Source of the DNA: Darksidea phi
Lineage: Eukaryota > Ascomycota > Dothideomycetes > Pleosporales > Lentitheciaceae
Length of the DNA stretch: 64,000 bases
Assembly (NCBI GenBank): GCA_030770425.1
Contig: JASJFT010000112.1
Span: forward strand, 84,500 to 148,499
Reading direction: 5' to 3'
Shown: in pieces, positions 50,501 through 62,056 of the stretch
How positions within the stretch are numbered: the first letter of the stretch is position 1
Layout of the letters: each line of letters starts with the position of its first letter
Program-made: the position numbers and the translations under genes
The notes under the pieces: model-generated
What the model saw: the letters and a program-made list of their open reading frames with translations, nothing else
Told to the model about the DNA's origin: nothing
Databases searched by the model: none

Positions 50501-53500
50501 TGCGTTGTATGACGGTAACAGCATTAACCTCCTCTTCGAATCCGTCTGGGATGTCTACAATGGACGCACAATCCGAATGGGACCTCCGTTTCAATCTGCA
50601 TTAGCTTATGGCCCGCTGCAGCTGACCAAAGGTGCAAGGGAATTTTGGGAAAAGCATATTGCGGATAGGGTGCTGAGGCCATTACCACCTCTTAGCAACC
50701 AGCCCAACAAAGAATCTAAGACTATTAGCCGCATGGCTGAGAACCTGAGAGATCTCGAGGTCGTCAGGCGCAGACTCAACGCCACGGCACAGGCCGTCGC
50801 TCAGGCTTGCTGGATCAGCGTACTCCATCGGCACTTCAAGAGCACATTGACGGTGGGCATGGTGGTATCTGGACGCAGCATCGACTTCGAAAGCTCAGAC
50901 CAGGTAATTGGGCCTTTGTTCAACACCATACCGTACCAGTACCGCCCGCAACAGGATGAGACATGGGCCTCGATCATCAAAAGAACTCATGAGTTCAATA
51001 TAGCCGTCCACCCATACCAACACACTCCGCTCAGGGATATCATGAAGTGGTGCAAGCGAAGCGCAGGCCAGCCGCTATTCGATACGCTCTTCGTGTACCA
51101 GATTGCGGACGGGCACGAAGAGTGGATGAAAAACAACTTTTGGGAACTGTTAGATGGAGAGGCTGAGCCGGACTATCCCCTAGCCCTCGAGGTTGAACAG
51201 AGGGGAAGCCAAGCCTTGAAGTTTACTTTGGTCGCTCAAGGACATATATTGAACGAGAAGGTTGCGGATGAACTCTTGGACCACTTTGAGGCGGCGTTGA
51301 AAGGGGCGTTACGGGACCCAGATGCGACCATAGAAATCTTCTCAACTGATGGCGACGAAATGGTTCACGACACAACCAGAAACGATGGCAAATCCGCCCC
51401 AACTTCCTTCGATGGAGCAGAGGGTTTCGAGTGGACCAGCAACGCAAACATCGTTAGAGAGGAGCTCGCCAACCTCGCCGGCACTCAGCTCGGAGACATC
51501 AATGAAGCGACATCCATCTTCGAGCTTGGTCTTGATAGTATCGATGCCATCAAACTATCATCGAAGCTGAAGAAGCGAGACATCAACCTTCCAGTCAGTG
51601 GTATCATGGGCAGCCTCACCATTGTCAACATGCTACAACATACTTCAAATGACAAGAAAAGATGGAGCGAGCGCCCTTCCGACATGATCTTTCAGTCCAA
51701 TAAGCGAAGGCTGGAGAATTATCTTCAGCGTCGTCGACTCACTGAAGGCGTCGAAAAGATACTACCTCTCACTCCACTCCAAGAAGCTATGGTGGCTGAG
51801 ATGATTTCCTCAGACTACACACGATACTATAACCATGACGTGCTGAAGCTGGAGCCGGACACTGACATTAAGAGGCTGCAAAAAGCGTGGACTGAGGTTG
51901 TCGAGCAATCGCCAATGTTGCGGACTGCATTTATACAGATCGAGGATTCTGATATCGACTTCTCGTTTGCGCAAGTGATTTACGAGAAATCGCACGCTGT
52001 CTGGAGATCGAGTGAAGTCGGTGATGAGCCCGATCTTGCGGCTGTTTTCGATTCTATTCGACAAGAAGCCATTAAGAAACCTGAGTCAGAGCCACTGTTT
52101 CACATCCGGCTCATCCAATCACCGCAGGAGACATACCTTGTGCTATCGATCGCGCACGCCTTGTATGACGGGTGGTCATTAGGACTCCTTCATGCCGACG
52201 TGCAGCAAGCCTACACCGGGGATCTGAAACCTCGGCCTAGCTATGAGTCTGCGCTCTACGAAATCTTAACTACATCAGGATCGGATGCTGTGGCTTTCTG
52301 GCGCGACTACTTGTCAGACGCGAAGCTTACCTCCTTTGCGCGGCGCAAACTCTCAAAGGGATACGATCCCCATGTCGTACATCGCAAAGAACAAACCAGC
52401 CGTATTTCAGTTTCTGAGTTGACTTCATTCGCGAAACGGAACAATATCACGCTTCAGACACTAGGCCAGACAGCCTATAGCTTACTTCTCGCCTCGTATA
52501 CCCATTCGCTGGATGTCGTCTTTGGATCAGTGCTGTCTGGGCGCGATGATGACGAGAGAGCTAAGCTCCTCTTCCCTACAATGAACACAGTCGCTATCCG
52601 TACTATACTCCATGGTACACGGCGGGAAATGTTACAGTACGTTCAAGACAACTTTACAAACATCAAGCAGTGGCAGCATTTCCCGCTTCGCAAAGCTTTG
52701 AACCTCGCCGGAGTACAAGGTAGCTTGTTTGAAAGCTTGTTTATTTACCAGAAGAGCATAGATGCTGGCAAAGAAAAGCAGAATAAGCTTTACAAGAGTA
52801 TCAAAGGCCATAGTGTTGTTGAGTACCCCGTTTGTGTGGAGATGGAAGTTGTGGGTGAGGAGCTGGTGTGGCGATATGCAGTCAAAGAGGAGGTATTTGA
52901 CAATGTAGGAGCGCAAGAACTGCTAGGTAGACTGGACGAGGTCCTGAGGAGCATTATGGAGCAGCCAGATGCTCATACCATCGACTTCACGGCAGAAGGG
53001 ACATCAGTTTGCGGTCTTCCAACGTTCGAGGATGAGCACGCGCGAGCAGCCGACGAGAGTACGGAAAATGAACCACGAGCGCACCAGCGAGCCAATTCGA
53101 AAACTGCTAGGGCTATTCGCGAAGTACTGGCCTTCGTGTCAAAAACTCCGGAACAAGACATAACAGAAGACATGACAATTTTCCACATCGGTCTCGACTC
53201 TATCAGCGCTATCAAAGCCTCCTCGCTCTTGCGCAAACGCGGCGTTGTGCTTACTGTCGGCGAGATGCTCAAGGCTAGTACTGTGGACAAGATGGCGCAG
53301 GTCGTGGATGGGCGTGCATCCAGTATCGAGTATGAGGCTGACAATACTAAAGCCGTGCTTGAAGGAGCTTTGGCTAGAATCGATCGAGCGGAAGTTTTGA
53401 AGCGGGCTGGCATGAAGGCCATGGACGTTGAGCAGATACTGCCTGCTACAGCGGGTCAAGTCTACATGCTTTCAATGTGGATAAAATCCGGTGGAGCAGT

Positions 53501-54785
53501 CTTTTACCCTGAGTTCACGTACGAAGTCCAAGGATCGATCCAATTCGAAGCGCTAAGGAAAGCATGGCAAAATTTAATCGCGGCCAATTCGATCCTTCGC
53601 ACCCGCTTCTTAACCACCAAGGACGAACGCTTACCATATATTCAAGTGGTAGAGAAGCATAGTGAGGCGGCTGTTTTGGACATTACTGGCTGGGCTGATG
53701 ACCGCATCTCTCAAGTTAAGGAACGGGCACTAGAACAGCCATATGTCCGACTCTTTGCCTTACAATCGTCAACTGGTTGGACTCTACGATTGCAGATTCA
53801 CCACGCTCTCTACGATGGTGTCAGTCTCCCGCTTTTGATGCAGCAGCTGCAAGATCTCTACACCGGCGCTGAGCTTCCTGCACCCTCCAACGCACTCGGG
53901 ACATTTATCGCTGATACATCTTCTATGCACGCACGCCAGGGCCGCAAAAACTTCTGGAAAGCTTATCTCAACGACATTGTACGGAATGCATTGCCCCAGC
54001 CTAGCTCAGCACCATCATCTAAGGTCGAAATCTTCGCATCTAGTCTTATCACTAATGCAACGGCGGTCGAGGCCCTCGTGCGGAAGGACGGACTTACAAT
54101 GCAATCTCTTGTCCTTGCCGTCTACGCAAAACTTTACGCGGCTATTACATCTACTCCGAAGGAAGAAGATGTTGTTATCGGAGTATATCTTGCAAACCGC
54201 TCGCTTTCACTCCGCGATACCGCTTATGCGACTATTCCGACGGTGAATCTCGTCCCACTTCGCGTCTCAGCACCTCTAGAGACAAATATCCTAGATGTTG
54301 CAGCTCAGATCCAATACGATATCCAGGAGACCAGCAGTCCGGCAAACGCGTCGGTCAGTTTGTGGGAGATCAGCGAGTGGACCGGTGTAATGATTGATAC
54401 TTTTGTCAATTTCATGAAACTCCCTGATGTCGATGATGATATCAAGCCCCGTAGGGAAGGGATCAGGATAGTTCAAACAGGACAGTGGAATGAATCGGTC
54501 AGTAGGGTCACGGAGCTGCACACTGAAGGCTTCGAAGCACCGGAGGACTTGAGGAATGAGCGTGTTAACGAGACCTATCTGGTAAGTTCTAATATTGCTT
54601 GTAAACTCGAATAAGCATTACTAACGGCATCGCAGCATTCGCTCGACATCGAAGTTACGGTTCGCAACGGTGCGCTGGATGTCGGCGTATTCGCACCTCA
54701 AGCGATGTTGAGTTTACAAGATGGAGAAAGTTTGATAGAGGATATCAGATTGCAATTGGAGGCTTTGATGAAGCAAGGAATTTGA
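38540..54785 (+). CDS. Ferrichrome-type siderophore NRPS (SidC/NPS2-like), four A domains
   Basis: Three exons: 38540..42602, 42652..54581 and 54636..54785; introns of 49 and 54 nt, both in phase (the first restores FQGYGPSETTN). 5380 residues. Approximate domain nucleotides: A1 38600-40110, T1 40160-40350, C1 40430-41700, A2 41750-43310, T2 43375-43600, C2 43700-44950, A3 45000-46470, T3 46540-46750, C3 46860-48110, A4 48160-49715, T4 49770-49990, C4 50105-51345, T5 51430-51660, C5 51745-52980, T6 53095-53310, C6 53430-54785. All A domains have YTSG(S/T)TG; every T domain keeps its phosphopantetheine Ser. The trailing T-C-T-C units are the hallmark of SidC-type synthetases, which join three acyl-hydroxyornithines with three small amino acids and cyclise with the last C. 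Four A domains recall Cochliobolus NPS2 (from memory). Start is the first ATG in frame. Confidence 0.95.
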
Positions 54786-55584
54786 TAAGTGGACTTTCTT
54801 ATGTTTCAGTTATGGAGTTGATGACGGTTTAGCGTTCTTGTTTATGGCTTTTCCCCGGGGTTCTGGAGTTGTTGATGTGGGTTTTTGCTATGGCGGCATG
54901 TCTACTCTAGAGAAGAGGGGTTGCGCTTCGATAATGAGGGTATAATGGGACGAGATAGCAAGCCGATTAGTTTGTGAACATATGCCTTGCTTCGTCCGTT
55001 GTAGGTTGTATAACCGTGTAGCTCCTAATTTACTAATATCTATACCGAATTACTTACCCATCAGATTTCGATGCTTGTTGCCACCCATAAAGATTTTACG
55101 TTAAATGCAACCCTTGAATAGCCTTGTTGATGGACTTTCATAGCGAAGGTGATATACTACTCTAACCTTCGGCATCTGTTATCCCGCCTACGCAGGATTT
55201 GTACTCTAGCAGAGCTCTTTTGCCTATCTTTACCCTCTCGTTGGCTACGGGTTCGATGGCCTTTATTAAGGATCTCCCTGCAGTCCCATCTCTTCCAATT
55301 TTCCGGTTTTGTGAGTTTACAGTACGCTTTCTATTGGCGGATAAATCTCCGATCATCTCGGCAGTGGTCAGCATGCTCATTGGTCCCCCCGCACATGCGA
55401 TTTATTGCTACATTGAATTTATTGCGTAAAGTCCGCGTTTACCTTGCAGTCGGGTAATCTACAGGATGATTTAATAGGAAGCAGTTGAAGATATGCTCTC
55501 ATTTGATTATCCGTCGAAATGGTCGTGGCTGGCTTTAGCGACGGGTGCTCCTCCTATTCATATCTGATGAGGCACCAAAGGTAA
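54786..55584. other. Intergenic region, no gene seen
   Basis: 3' flank of the NRPS and the GH127 promoter. A hydrophobic frame around 55256-55429 starts at an ATG but is short and unsupported. Confidence 0.4.
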
Positions 55585-55591
55585 TATATAA
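55585..55591 (+). promoter_or_regulatory. TATA box of the GH127 gene
   Basis: TATATAA, 106 bp upstream of the start codon at 55691, a plausible spacing for a TATA element. Confidence 0.45.
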
Positions 55592-55690
55592 GTCCGTTGG
55601 AACCCAACTCCTCAGCAACCTCGCTAGCTATAAGCAATCTTTTGTTTATCATTATCTCCACCATCCGCCGTTGGAGCATCGGGCGGCACC

Positions 55691-57562
55691 ATGCTATCCA
55701 AATTCCTGGTTGCCGGCTATATGCTGGCCACCTCACTAGTCGCCTCTCAGAGTATACCACCAGTTGTTGTACCTGAGACGGGTGTCTCCGCCCACCCATT
55801 CGACATGACGCAGGTTTCTTTGAGCAACAGCCGATTTTTGGACAACCAGAACCGCACGCTGAACTATCTAAAATCGGTAGACGTTGACCGCCTCCTCTAC
55901 AACTTCCGGGCGACTCACAAGCTCTCCACCAATGGCGCCAAGGCCAATGGTGGATGGGATGCACCAAACTTTCCCTTCCGTTCGCATGCCCAAGGGCATT
56001 ACCTTACCGCTTGGGCGCATTGTTATGCGGTACTCCGCGATTCTACATGTCGAGACCGGGCCACATATTTTGTCGCCGAACTCGCGAAATGTCAGGCAAA
56101 CAGCCGCAATGCTGGATTCAGTGCCGGGTACTTGTCCGGCTTCCCGGAATCAGAATTCAGCGCCCTCGAGGCAAGGACTCTCTCCAATGGCAACGTCCCG
56201 TACTACGCTGTGCACAAGACGATGGCTGGTCTGATTGATGCGTGGCGCATCATGGGCGACACCAAGGCTCGCGACGTGCTGCTGGCGATGGCTGGGTGGG
56301 TCGATGGGCGCACCAGCAAGCTGAGCTCCAGTCAGATGCAGTCGATGTTGGGCACTGAGTTTGGTGGCATGAACGATGTCCTGGCCTACATATACCAGCT
56401 CACAGGCGACAAGAAATGGCTTACTGTCGCGCAGCGGTTTGATCACGCGGCTGTTTTTGATCCTCTCGCAGCGAAGCAAGACAAGCTTAATGGGTTGCAT
56501 GCCAACACGCAGGTACCCAAATGGATTGGTGCGGCCCGTGAGTACCAGGCTACTGGCACCAAGCGTTACCTTGATATCGCACGTAACGCCTGGGACTTTA
56601 CCGTCAACGCCCACACATACGCCATTGGCGGAAACAGCCAGGCCGAGCACTTCCGCCAGCCTAACGCTATCGCGGGATACCTCAACAAGGATACGGCGGA
56701 ACAGTGCAACACATACAACATGCTGAAGCTCACCCGGGAGTTGTGGACGATGAATCCCGATAGTACAAACTACTTCGACTACTACGAACGTGCCTTGTTC
56801 AACCACCTTCTTGGTGCCCAGAACCCGGCAGATAACCACGGCCATATCACGTACTTCACGCCACTCAACCCAGGCGGGCGTCGCGGCGTCGGGCCTGCAT
56901 GGGGTGGCGGCACTTGGAGCACTGACTACGACTCATTCTGGTGCTGCCAAGGAACTGCATTGGAGACCAACACTAAGCTGATGGACTCCATCTACTTCCA
57001 CGACGACTCCACGCTGTATGTGAACTTGTTTACGCCTTCGGTACTGAACTGGTCGCAACGTAGCGTCACAGTCACCCAGACTACGTCATATCCTCTTAAT
57101 GACACAACGACATTGCAAGTGGCTGGCACCGGCGACTGGGCAATGCGTATCCGCATACCTGCCTGGGCTACAGGCGCAGAGGTTCGCGTAAACGGGCAGA
57201 AGGCCGAAGGCGTCGAAGTCAAGCCCGGAGCCTATGCGCGGCTTGCGCGTTCATGGAAGTCCGGGGACACTGTCACGGTGAAACTGCCCATGAAGTTACG
57301 ATTGGTGCCGGCCAACGACAACACAAAGATTGCGGCAGTGGCTTACGGACCGGCCATCTTGAGCGGCAATTATGGTAACACTGCCCTATCGTCGACTCCA
57401 ACGCTCGCGCTGGACTCGATACGCCGCACCAGTGACTCCAAACTAGCTTTCACGGCGACTGCCGGCGGAAAGTCAGTGCAGTTGGGCGCATTCTATGACG
57501 CTCATGGCATCAACTATAACGTGTACTGGACCACTAGCGGCCAGTTGCCAGAGGGCAACTAG
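55691..57562 (+). CDS. Secreted GH127-type glycoside hydrolase (beta-L-arabinofuranosidase family)
   Basis: Single exon of 623 residues from the ATG at 55691. A signal peptide (MLSKFLVAGYMLATSLVAS) points to secretion. The body matches the GH127 (DUF1680) family: an (alpha/alpha)6 barrel then a beta-sandwich. The zinc/thiolate catalytic set of GH127 is visible: Glu337-x-Cys339 in AEQCNTYN and adjacent Cys418-Cys419 in FWCCQGT, the pattern of bifidobacterial HypBA1. Other marks: FRSHAQGHYL and YEFGGM-like GTEFGGMND. Family members remove beta-L-arabinofuranose from plant glycans; exact substrate not shown. The gene has no intron and a more GC-rich third position than the neighbouring NRPS, by eye. 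It sits 0.9 kb from the NRPS but has no obvious siderophore role. Confidence 0.9.
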   Translation: MLSKFLVAGYMLATSLVASQSIPPVVVPETGVSAHPFDMTQVSLSNSRFLDNQNRTLNYLKSVDVDRLLYNFRATHKLSTNGAKANGGWDAPNFPFRSHAQGHYLTAWAHCYAVLRDSTCRDRATYFVAELAKCQANSRNAGFSAGYLSGFPESEFSALEARTLSNGNVPYYAVHKTMAGLIDAWRIMGDTKARDVLLAMAGWVDGRTSKLSSSQMQSMLGTEFGGMNDVLAYIYQLTGDKKWLTVAQRFDHAAVFDPLAAKQDKLNGLHANTQVPKWIGAAREYQATGTKRYLDIARNAWDFTVNAHTYAIGGNSQAEHFRQPNAIAGYLNKDTAEQCNTYNMLKLTRELWTMNPDSTNYFDYYERALFNHLLGAQNPADNHGHITYFTPLNPGGRRGVGPAWGGGTWSTDYDSFWCCQGTALETNTKLMDSIYFHDDSTLYVNLFTPSVLNWSQRSVTVTQTTSYPLNDTTTLQVAGTGDWAMRIRIPAWATGAEVRVNGQKAEGVEVKPGAYARLARSWKSGDTVTVKLPMKLRLVPANDNTKIAAVAYGPAILSGNYGNTALSSTPTLALDSIRRTSDSKLAFTATAGGKSVQLGAFYDAHGINYNVYWTTSGQLPEGN

Positions 57563-58124
57563 TAGGATTAGCGAAGGTTTCGCGTAAATCTCCAATATAA
57601 ACCTACTGTCTTTTTTAAGATATGCTTGCAACCGCAACTCTCCATTCTCGTGCTTTCCCTGCAAAGTCGGTTTCTCAGCATTTGAGCATGTTCATCCTGT
57701 GCCCAAAGTATATCCAGCCCCTGCAAAACATGTTTCCACTTTACAAGATTTGGGTCCCGTTGCCTTTCTACAGCACACGTCTGCATTTCGCGTGTTGGGC
57801 TCCAATTCTGAAATGTTTTACGTAAAATCTAGATAGGATCATCTAGTTCCGTGCAGTCTGCTTAGGCATAATTCAGACACGGTGGTGGTCTGTTCACTCC
57901 GAGCTCAGTTCCGACTTAGGTGAGCAGCGTAGCAGCGCGGTTCTGAATGGGAGACAAAGGCACTGGTGAAGATTGGGGTGTGCGGTAAAATCGTGCATTT
58001 CATATATCGATGAGCTGACATTTGATGCCTCACTTCATGTATACGGTAGAACATCGCAGCCGTAACTTGCTTGGTCCAAACATGCATAGTTGGTCTTCCC
58101 GAGGCCCAGTCCAAATAGCCATTT
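57563..58124. other. Convergent intergenic region, no gene seen
   Basis: Lies between the 3' ends of the GH127 gene (+) and the DUF7703-like gene (-). Short frames only. Confidence 0.45.
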
Positions 58125-59177
58125 CTACACCGGCAGAATGCGATCGTGCATGGGCGATCGGCTCCTAGTTGGCTCGGGATACAGTGTGGTGTCCTCTGCG
58201 GCCGTGTTACGTGCTTGTTCGATGTTTATTTCCGACAGCTGCACAGTTACGCCTTTGCTATTCTCGCCTGTCGAGCTAGTTTCGTCCATCTTGATGAAAG
58301 TACCTGGGCCGCCTGAGCTAGTGCAGAAACGGGTCTCCTTGCTTCCGGTCCAGGTGTTAAGAGAAGGGATATTGGCACTCGCATTGATTCGATTACTGAG
58401 GAGGTCCGTATGCTTGACGATGCCGACCAGGCGGTTCAGAACGGAAAATTCGAGTTTCAACTTGATGCTATACACGGCCGTCTTGTAGGTTGTCTGAATC
58501 TCATAATGGCCGGAGAACTGGACAGCGAGGAGACTGATGTCGAAGATCAGGACTACAACATTGACGAGGATGAGGTGCCTGAGCAACTTTTGCAAAGATG
58601 CTCCGTTCTCTCCGCCGCCCTGTCCCAGCAGATGTACCGTTTCCCAGATATAGATAATAGAGATGACGGACTCTTGGACGCAGAATACCACAATCTGGAT
58701 CTTGTCGTATAGTAAGAAGGCGGCCAAGAAGCGAGCTGAATGCTTGGAGTTTGTACCCATCGCTAGGACGAAGAGAGGGCAGCCGAAAACGATTCCGTTG
58801 AAGATTATCATGTAGAGCACCCAACGGATCCTAGGCTTATCCCGGACGACGAGATGCAGCCGGGAGTATAGGACGACCGATTGTCCCGTCACCATGCACC
58901 CCCAGCCAATGCCGACTATCGCGCTTGATAGCAAGTTTAGGTTGGTAACCTGGAAAAACTTCAGGATAAATCCAAGGCCATGCGGGGCGATACCCCAAGT
59001 AGCGATGACGAAGCTCCAAAAGTACAGTCCCTTTCTTTTTTTGAAGACCGCGAAGATGAGGAAGGTGACTTCGATAACGTTGTACAACGCAATGGATAGG
59101 AACGCCGCCATGGTCATCAAAATCGGTAGGCCGACATACACGCCACCGACGATGCCCACATCCTGCGCTTTCGCCAT
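58125..59177 (-). CDS. DUF7703-type multi-pass membrane protein
   Basis: Single exon of 350 residues from the ATG at 59177 (MAKAQDVGIVGG). The frame is open another 35 codons upstream, but with no ATG. About seven hydrophobic segments span residues 15-245. Conserved blocks such as WGIAPHGLGFILKFF, CMVTGQSVVLYSRLHLV and an ESVISIIYIWET segment match the fungal DUF7703 family, whose function is unknown. The C-terminal 100 residues are cytosolic-looking and Ser/Thr-rich. No intron is needed. Family call rests on recalled motifs. Confidence 0.8.
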   Translation of the reverse strand: MAKAQDVGIVGGVYVGLPILMTMAAFLSIALYNVIEVTFLIFAVFKKRKGLYFWSFVIATWGIAPHGLGFILKFFQVTNLNLLSSAIVGIGWGCMVTGQSVVLYSRLHLVVRDKPRIRWVLYMIIFNGIVFGCPLFVLAMGTNSKHSARFLAAFLLYDKIQIVVFCVQESVISIIYIWETVHLLGQGGGENGASLQKLLRHLILVNVVVLIFDISLLAVQFSGHYEIQTTYKTAVYSIKLKLEFSVLNRLVGIVKHTDLLSNRINASANIPSLNTWTGSKETRFCTSSGGPGTFIKMDETSSTGENSKGVTVQLSEINIEQARNTAAEDTTLYPEPTRSRSPMHDRILPV

Positions 59178-61573
59178 GATCGGATTCGAGGATGTGTCGA
59201 TGAGGAACTGCGTCGAAGGGAGCAGGTTGCTATGCCCCGGAGTGAGAATGTAGAAGAAACAATCGTACGTCTGAACGAGCAATGTCGCATCTAACAGACT
59301 GATATCTGCTGCAAAGGCGTTCCAGGTCGTACGGCGAAGAAACGCCTAATATTTGAATTTGCATGTGGTCAAGACCATGCTGGCCAAAGTTTGCTGTTGT
59401 AGTGTTTAAAGACGCGAAATGCTCCACGCTTCCGCGGCCACGCGGTAGATGTGTCGTCGCAAAGGCTGAAGGTCTGTGGCGGATGCTGGAACGAATGCTA
59501 TCCCGTGTTTTCTTTTTCCCACTGCGCCCAACCGACGGGCTCCCCCGTGCATTAGGCGGACGTGATCGCGCGAAGGAAGGACGTTTTAGGTTCGGCCGCC
59601 GTGACTCCGCAAATTGGTTTGCACCGGCATTTGCACGAATTCGTATAGGGGTTACGCATCTTATCTATTACTGGATCGCGATGTGCCCAAGTCGAAGACA
59701 GTGCAGCACACGAAACTCGCATCGTATGCGATGGCTGGCATCAGCAAACTGGTGAGGGGCTGTTTGATCGGGCGATTCCCTGCACCTATCGCATTGTCAA
59801 AGTACCAATAAAGTTCAGCCCTAGCAGAAATAACCGAGTAATTTGACATCGCATGGATGGACCCGAGGCATTGCATACCCCCCGGCATAACTCGGATGTG
59901 TTCCGAGGCACGACTCAGTCCCCAGGTTCGTCACAAATGTGCTATTGCTATTAGCTAAAAGTTTCCTTCGCAGCTGCGAGGGTTCTACAGTATTTGGCTC
60001 TCTAGGTAAGCAGAGCCTGGCTGCGGCATGGAGCATGCCGGCTGAGGTGGGGGTGCACCACCACGCTTCATTTACAAGCGACGTGCAGCGTTAGCGAAGA
60101 ACTCGCCTAAACATTGCGATGTGGGGTTTTGGTGGTCATGCCATCCAAATTTGAACCTTGCGCCTTCGGAAACTTTGTGCGCGCAATGCTCTTCGACCAG
60201 GACCTTCAATGAGCCGTTTAGTAGGCGCAGTTAAGCGGGCGAAGGAATCTACAATATCGTTTGACCCAGGTTCCATCGGAGCAGATGCAGAGCCTCGCCT
60301 TGTCATCCGTGCAGACTCTTCTTCGAGATACACGATCTTTATATCGTATGTTCATAAGATCTCTTCACAGCGTCGTACTAATAATACCTAGCAGAAGTGC
60401 TTCTAGAGCTTCAGCTTATCTACCCTTCAACACTTCCAAGAAGTTTAGCTGGGTAATCCTTGGTAAACTACCATGTTCTGAAACATTGAGGCGTCTTCCG
60501 TTGCGAGGACCATTATACACTTCCAGTCCGCGGAGTTCGACTCGTGGCTCCGAGCTATGTCTGGAGTGTTGCGCCAATACCAACATGCACATCCTACAGG
60601 AATATTTCAGGTTTAGCTCCTCTGCTCGTGAGAGATATAAGATTGTCACAAGCAAGAGCCAAACATCACCAGATTCAGCGAATGACTTGAACTACCAGCG
60701 GGCTCAAGTCACTATAATCTGCGCCGTGAGATAAGGTACGTTGTATGGGATCCCAGGTGTTAGCAGGTTTCCTAGGACTCCGCACTCAAGCGACCTGTCG
60801 GCCGAAGATACCAAGGGGGATTGTTGTCCCGACAACGCCCGGTCTTTACTTTAGATCGCGCCTCATTCCAGTGCCAGACGAACCGTGATCCATGTGCAAG
60901 CGTTAGCGAATCAATAGTCCTCTTCCTCTAAATACCGGCAGAACAGCCTCTGACGTATGCAAGCGCTCGAACGAATGCCCAAAGAGAGAGCTGACGTATG
61001 AGCCCGATGCACCGAATGCGATAGCGGTATCGTCATCGACATTCATAAGCAGCCTCACCTATCATCGGTTAGGAAGGGCGACTTTCCGGCTCATGCCACT
61101 CGCTGTTAGGATTGCACATGGTCTCTGCTGGGCACAAAAGCTAAGCGGCGCTAGTATGACACAAAGTTAGATCAGACAGCGTAGCGGGTCCCCCAGTTGG
61201 CCATAGGCTGCTAGGTTTAATCGCACTCCTGGGAGTATTTGACGCCGTTCAACGATGGTATCGACTGGCATACTTGCTATCCTTGCACGCAGGTTCAGCT
61301 TCATGTTCACTCTAGGCCATGAACAAAATTGATGCGCCATTCGATCCTGAACACTATACTCAGCTCACTGCTCTAGTTTATAGAAGCGCTTTTTTAAGAG
61401 GTGGTGTGTCCAGCATCGATTATATATACGTATGATATCCTTCCACCTAGTTCAGGCTCCACCATCTCCTTCACCATCTGTCGGCTTGATATGCCGAACT
61501 ACCTTGTGCTACTATTCTAGTTGCGAAAACAACTCTTTTGTTAGCACCTTCTCGTGCTTTGCGACTACGTGTT
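59178..61573. other. Gene-poor 2.4 kb region, nothing convincing
   Basis: Frames at 59363-59755, 60136-60391 and 60261-60734 were read on both strands; none has an ATG-led sequence with family features. No inverted repeats or transposase motifs were noticed by eye. Upstream of the DUF7703-like gene at its left end. Confidence 0.4.
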
Positions 61574-61792
61574 ATGAGAGGTTTCATTAGAGCCCAGCAT
61601 GCTCAAAACTCCGAAACTGCAGGGTGGTTGATGGAGAACGGGATGCTAGTCAAGTTCGAAGTGTCGAAGATCTTGCTTGGGGAAGGAGGGAGGTTTGGGG
61701 AGTTTGATGAGATAGATAGGAAAGAGTGGGCCATACAAAATACTATGCCGTGGGGAAGTGGTAGCCCGATAGACTCCGAGGTTGGCACTTGA
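61574..61792 (+). CDS. Hypothetical small protein, doubtful
   Basis: 72-residue frame starting at an ATG (MRGFIRAQHAQNSETAGW). Mixed charged and hydrophobic composition, no signal peptide, no family recognised. It may be a chance frame or an exon fragment of an unmodelled gene. Confidence 0.2.
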   Translation: MRGFIRAQHAQNSETAGWLMENGMLVKFEVSKILLGEGGRFGEFDEIDRKEWAIQNTMPWGSGSPIDSEVGT

Positions 61793-62056
61793 CCTAAAAT
61801 AGTAAACGCTACGTTCTGGGGTTATGATTTGCTCTACGGAGTACGGACTATTGCGAAACAATGGGGGCGGGGGCCCAAGGCGGTGGTGCTAGGCAGACAT
61901 GTGCATAGCCTCAGCTGTGCCTCAAGGATGCAGATGCGCGAATCCCTTCGTCTCAATTATTTGAACCACACATATAGCAACCCCGCCCATTCCCACAAAC
62001 GTCTACCATACGCACTATCGGTTCGTATATTGCAATTTTTTACGCATAAGATCACG

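Noticed and set aside
55199..55429. Hydrophobic 76-codon frame between NRPS and GH127
   Set aside because: Begins at TTG, the first ATG leaves 57 codons, and nothing supports expression.
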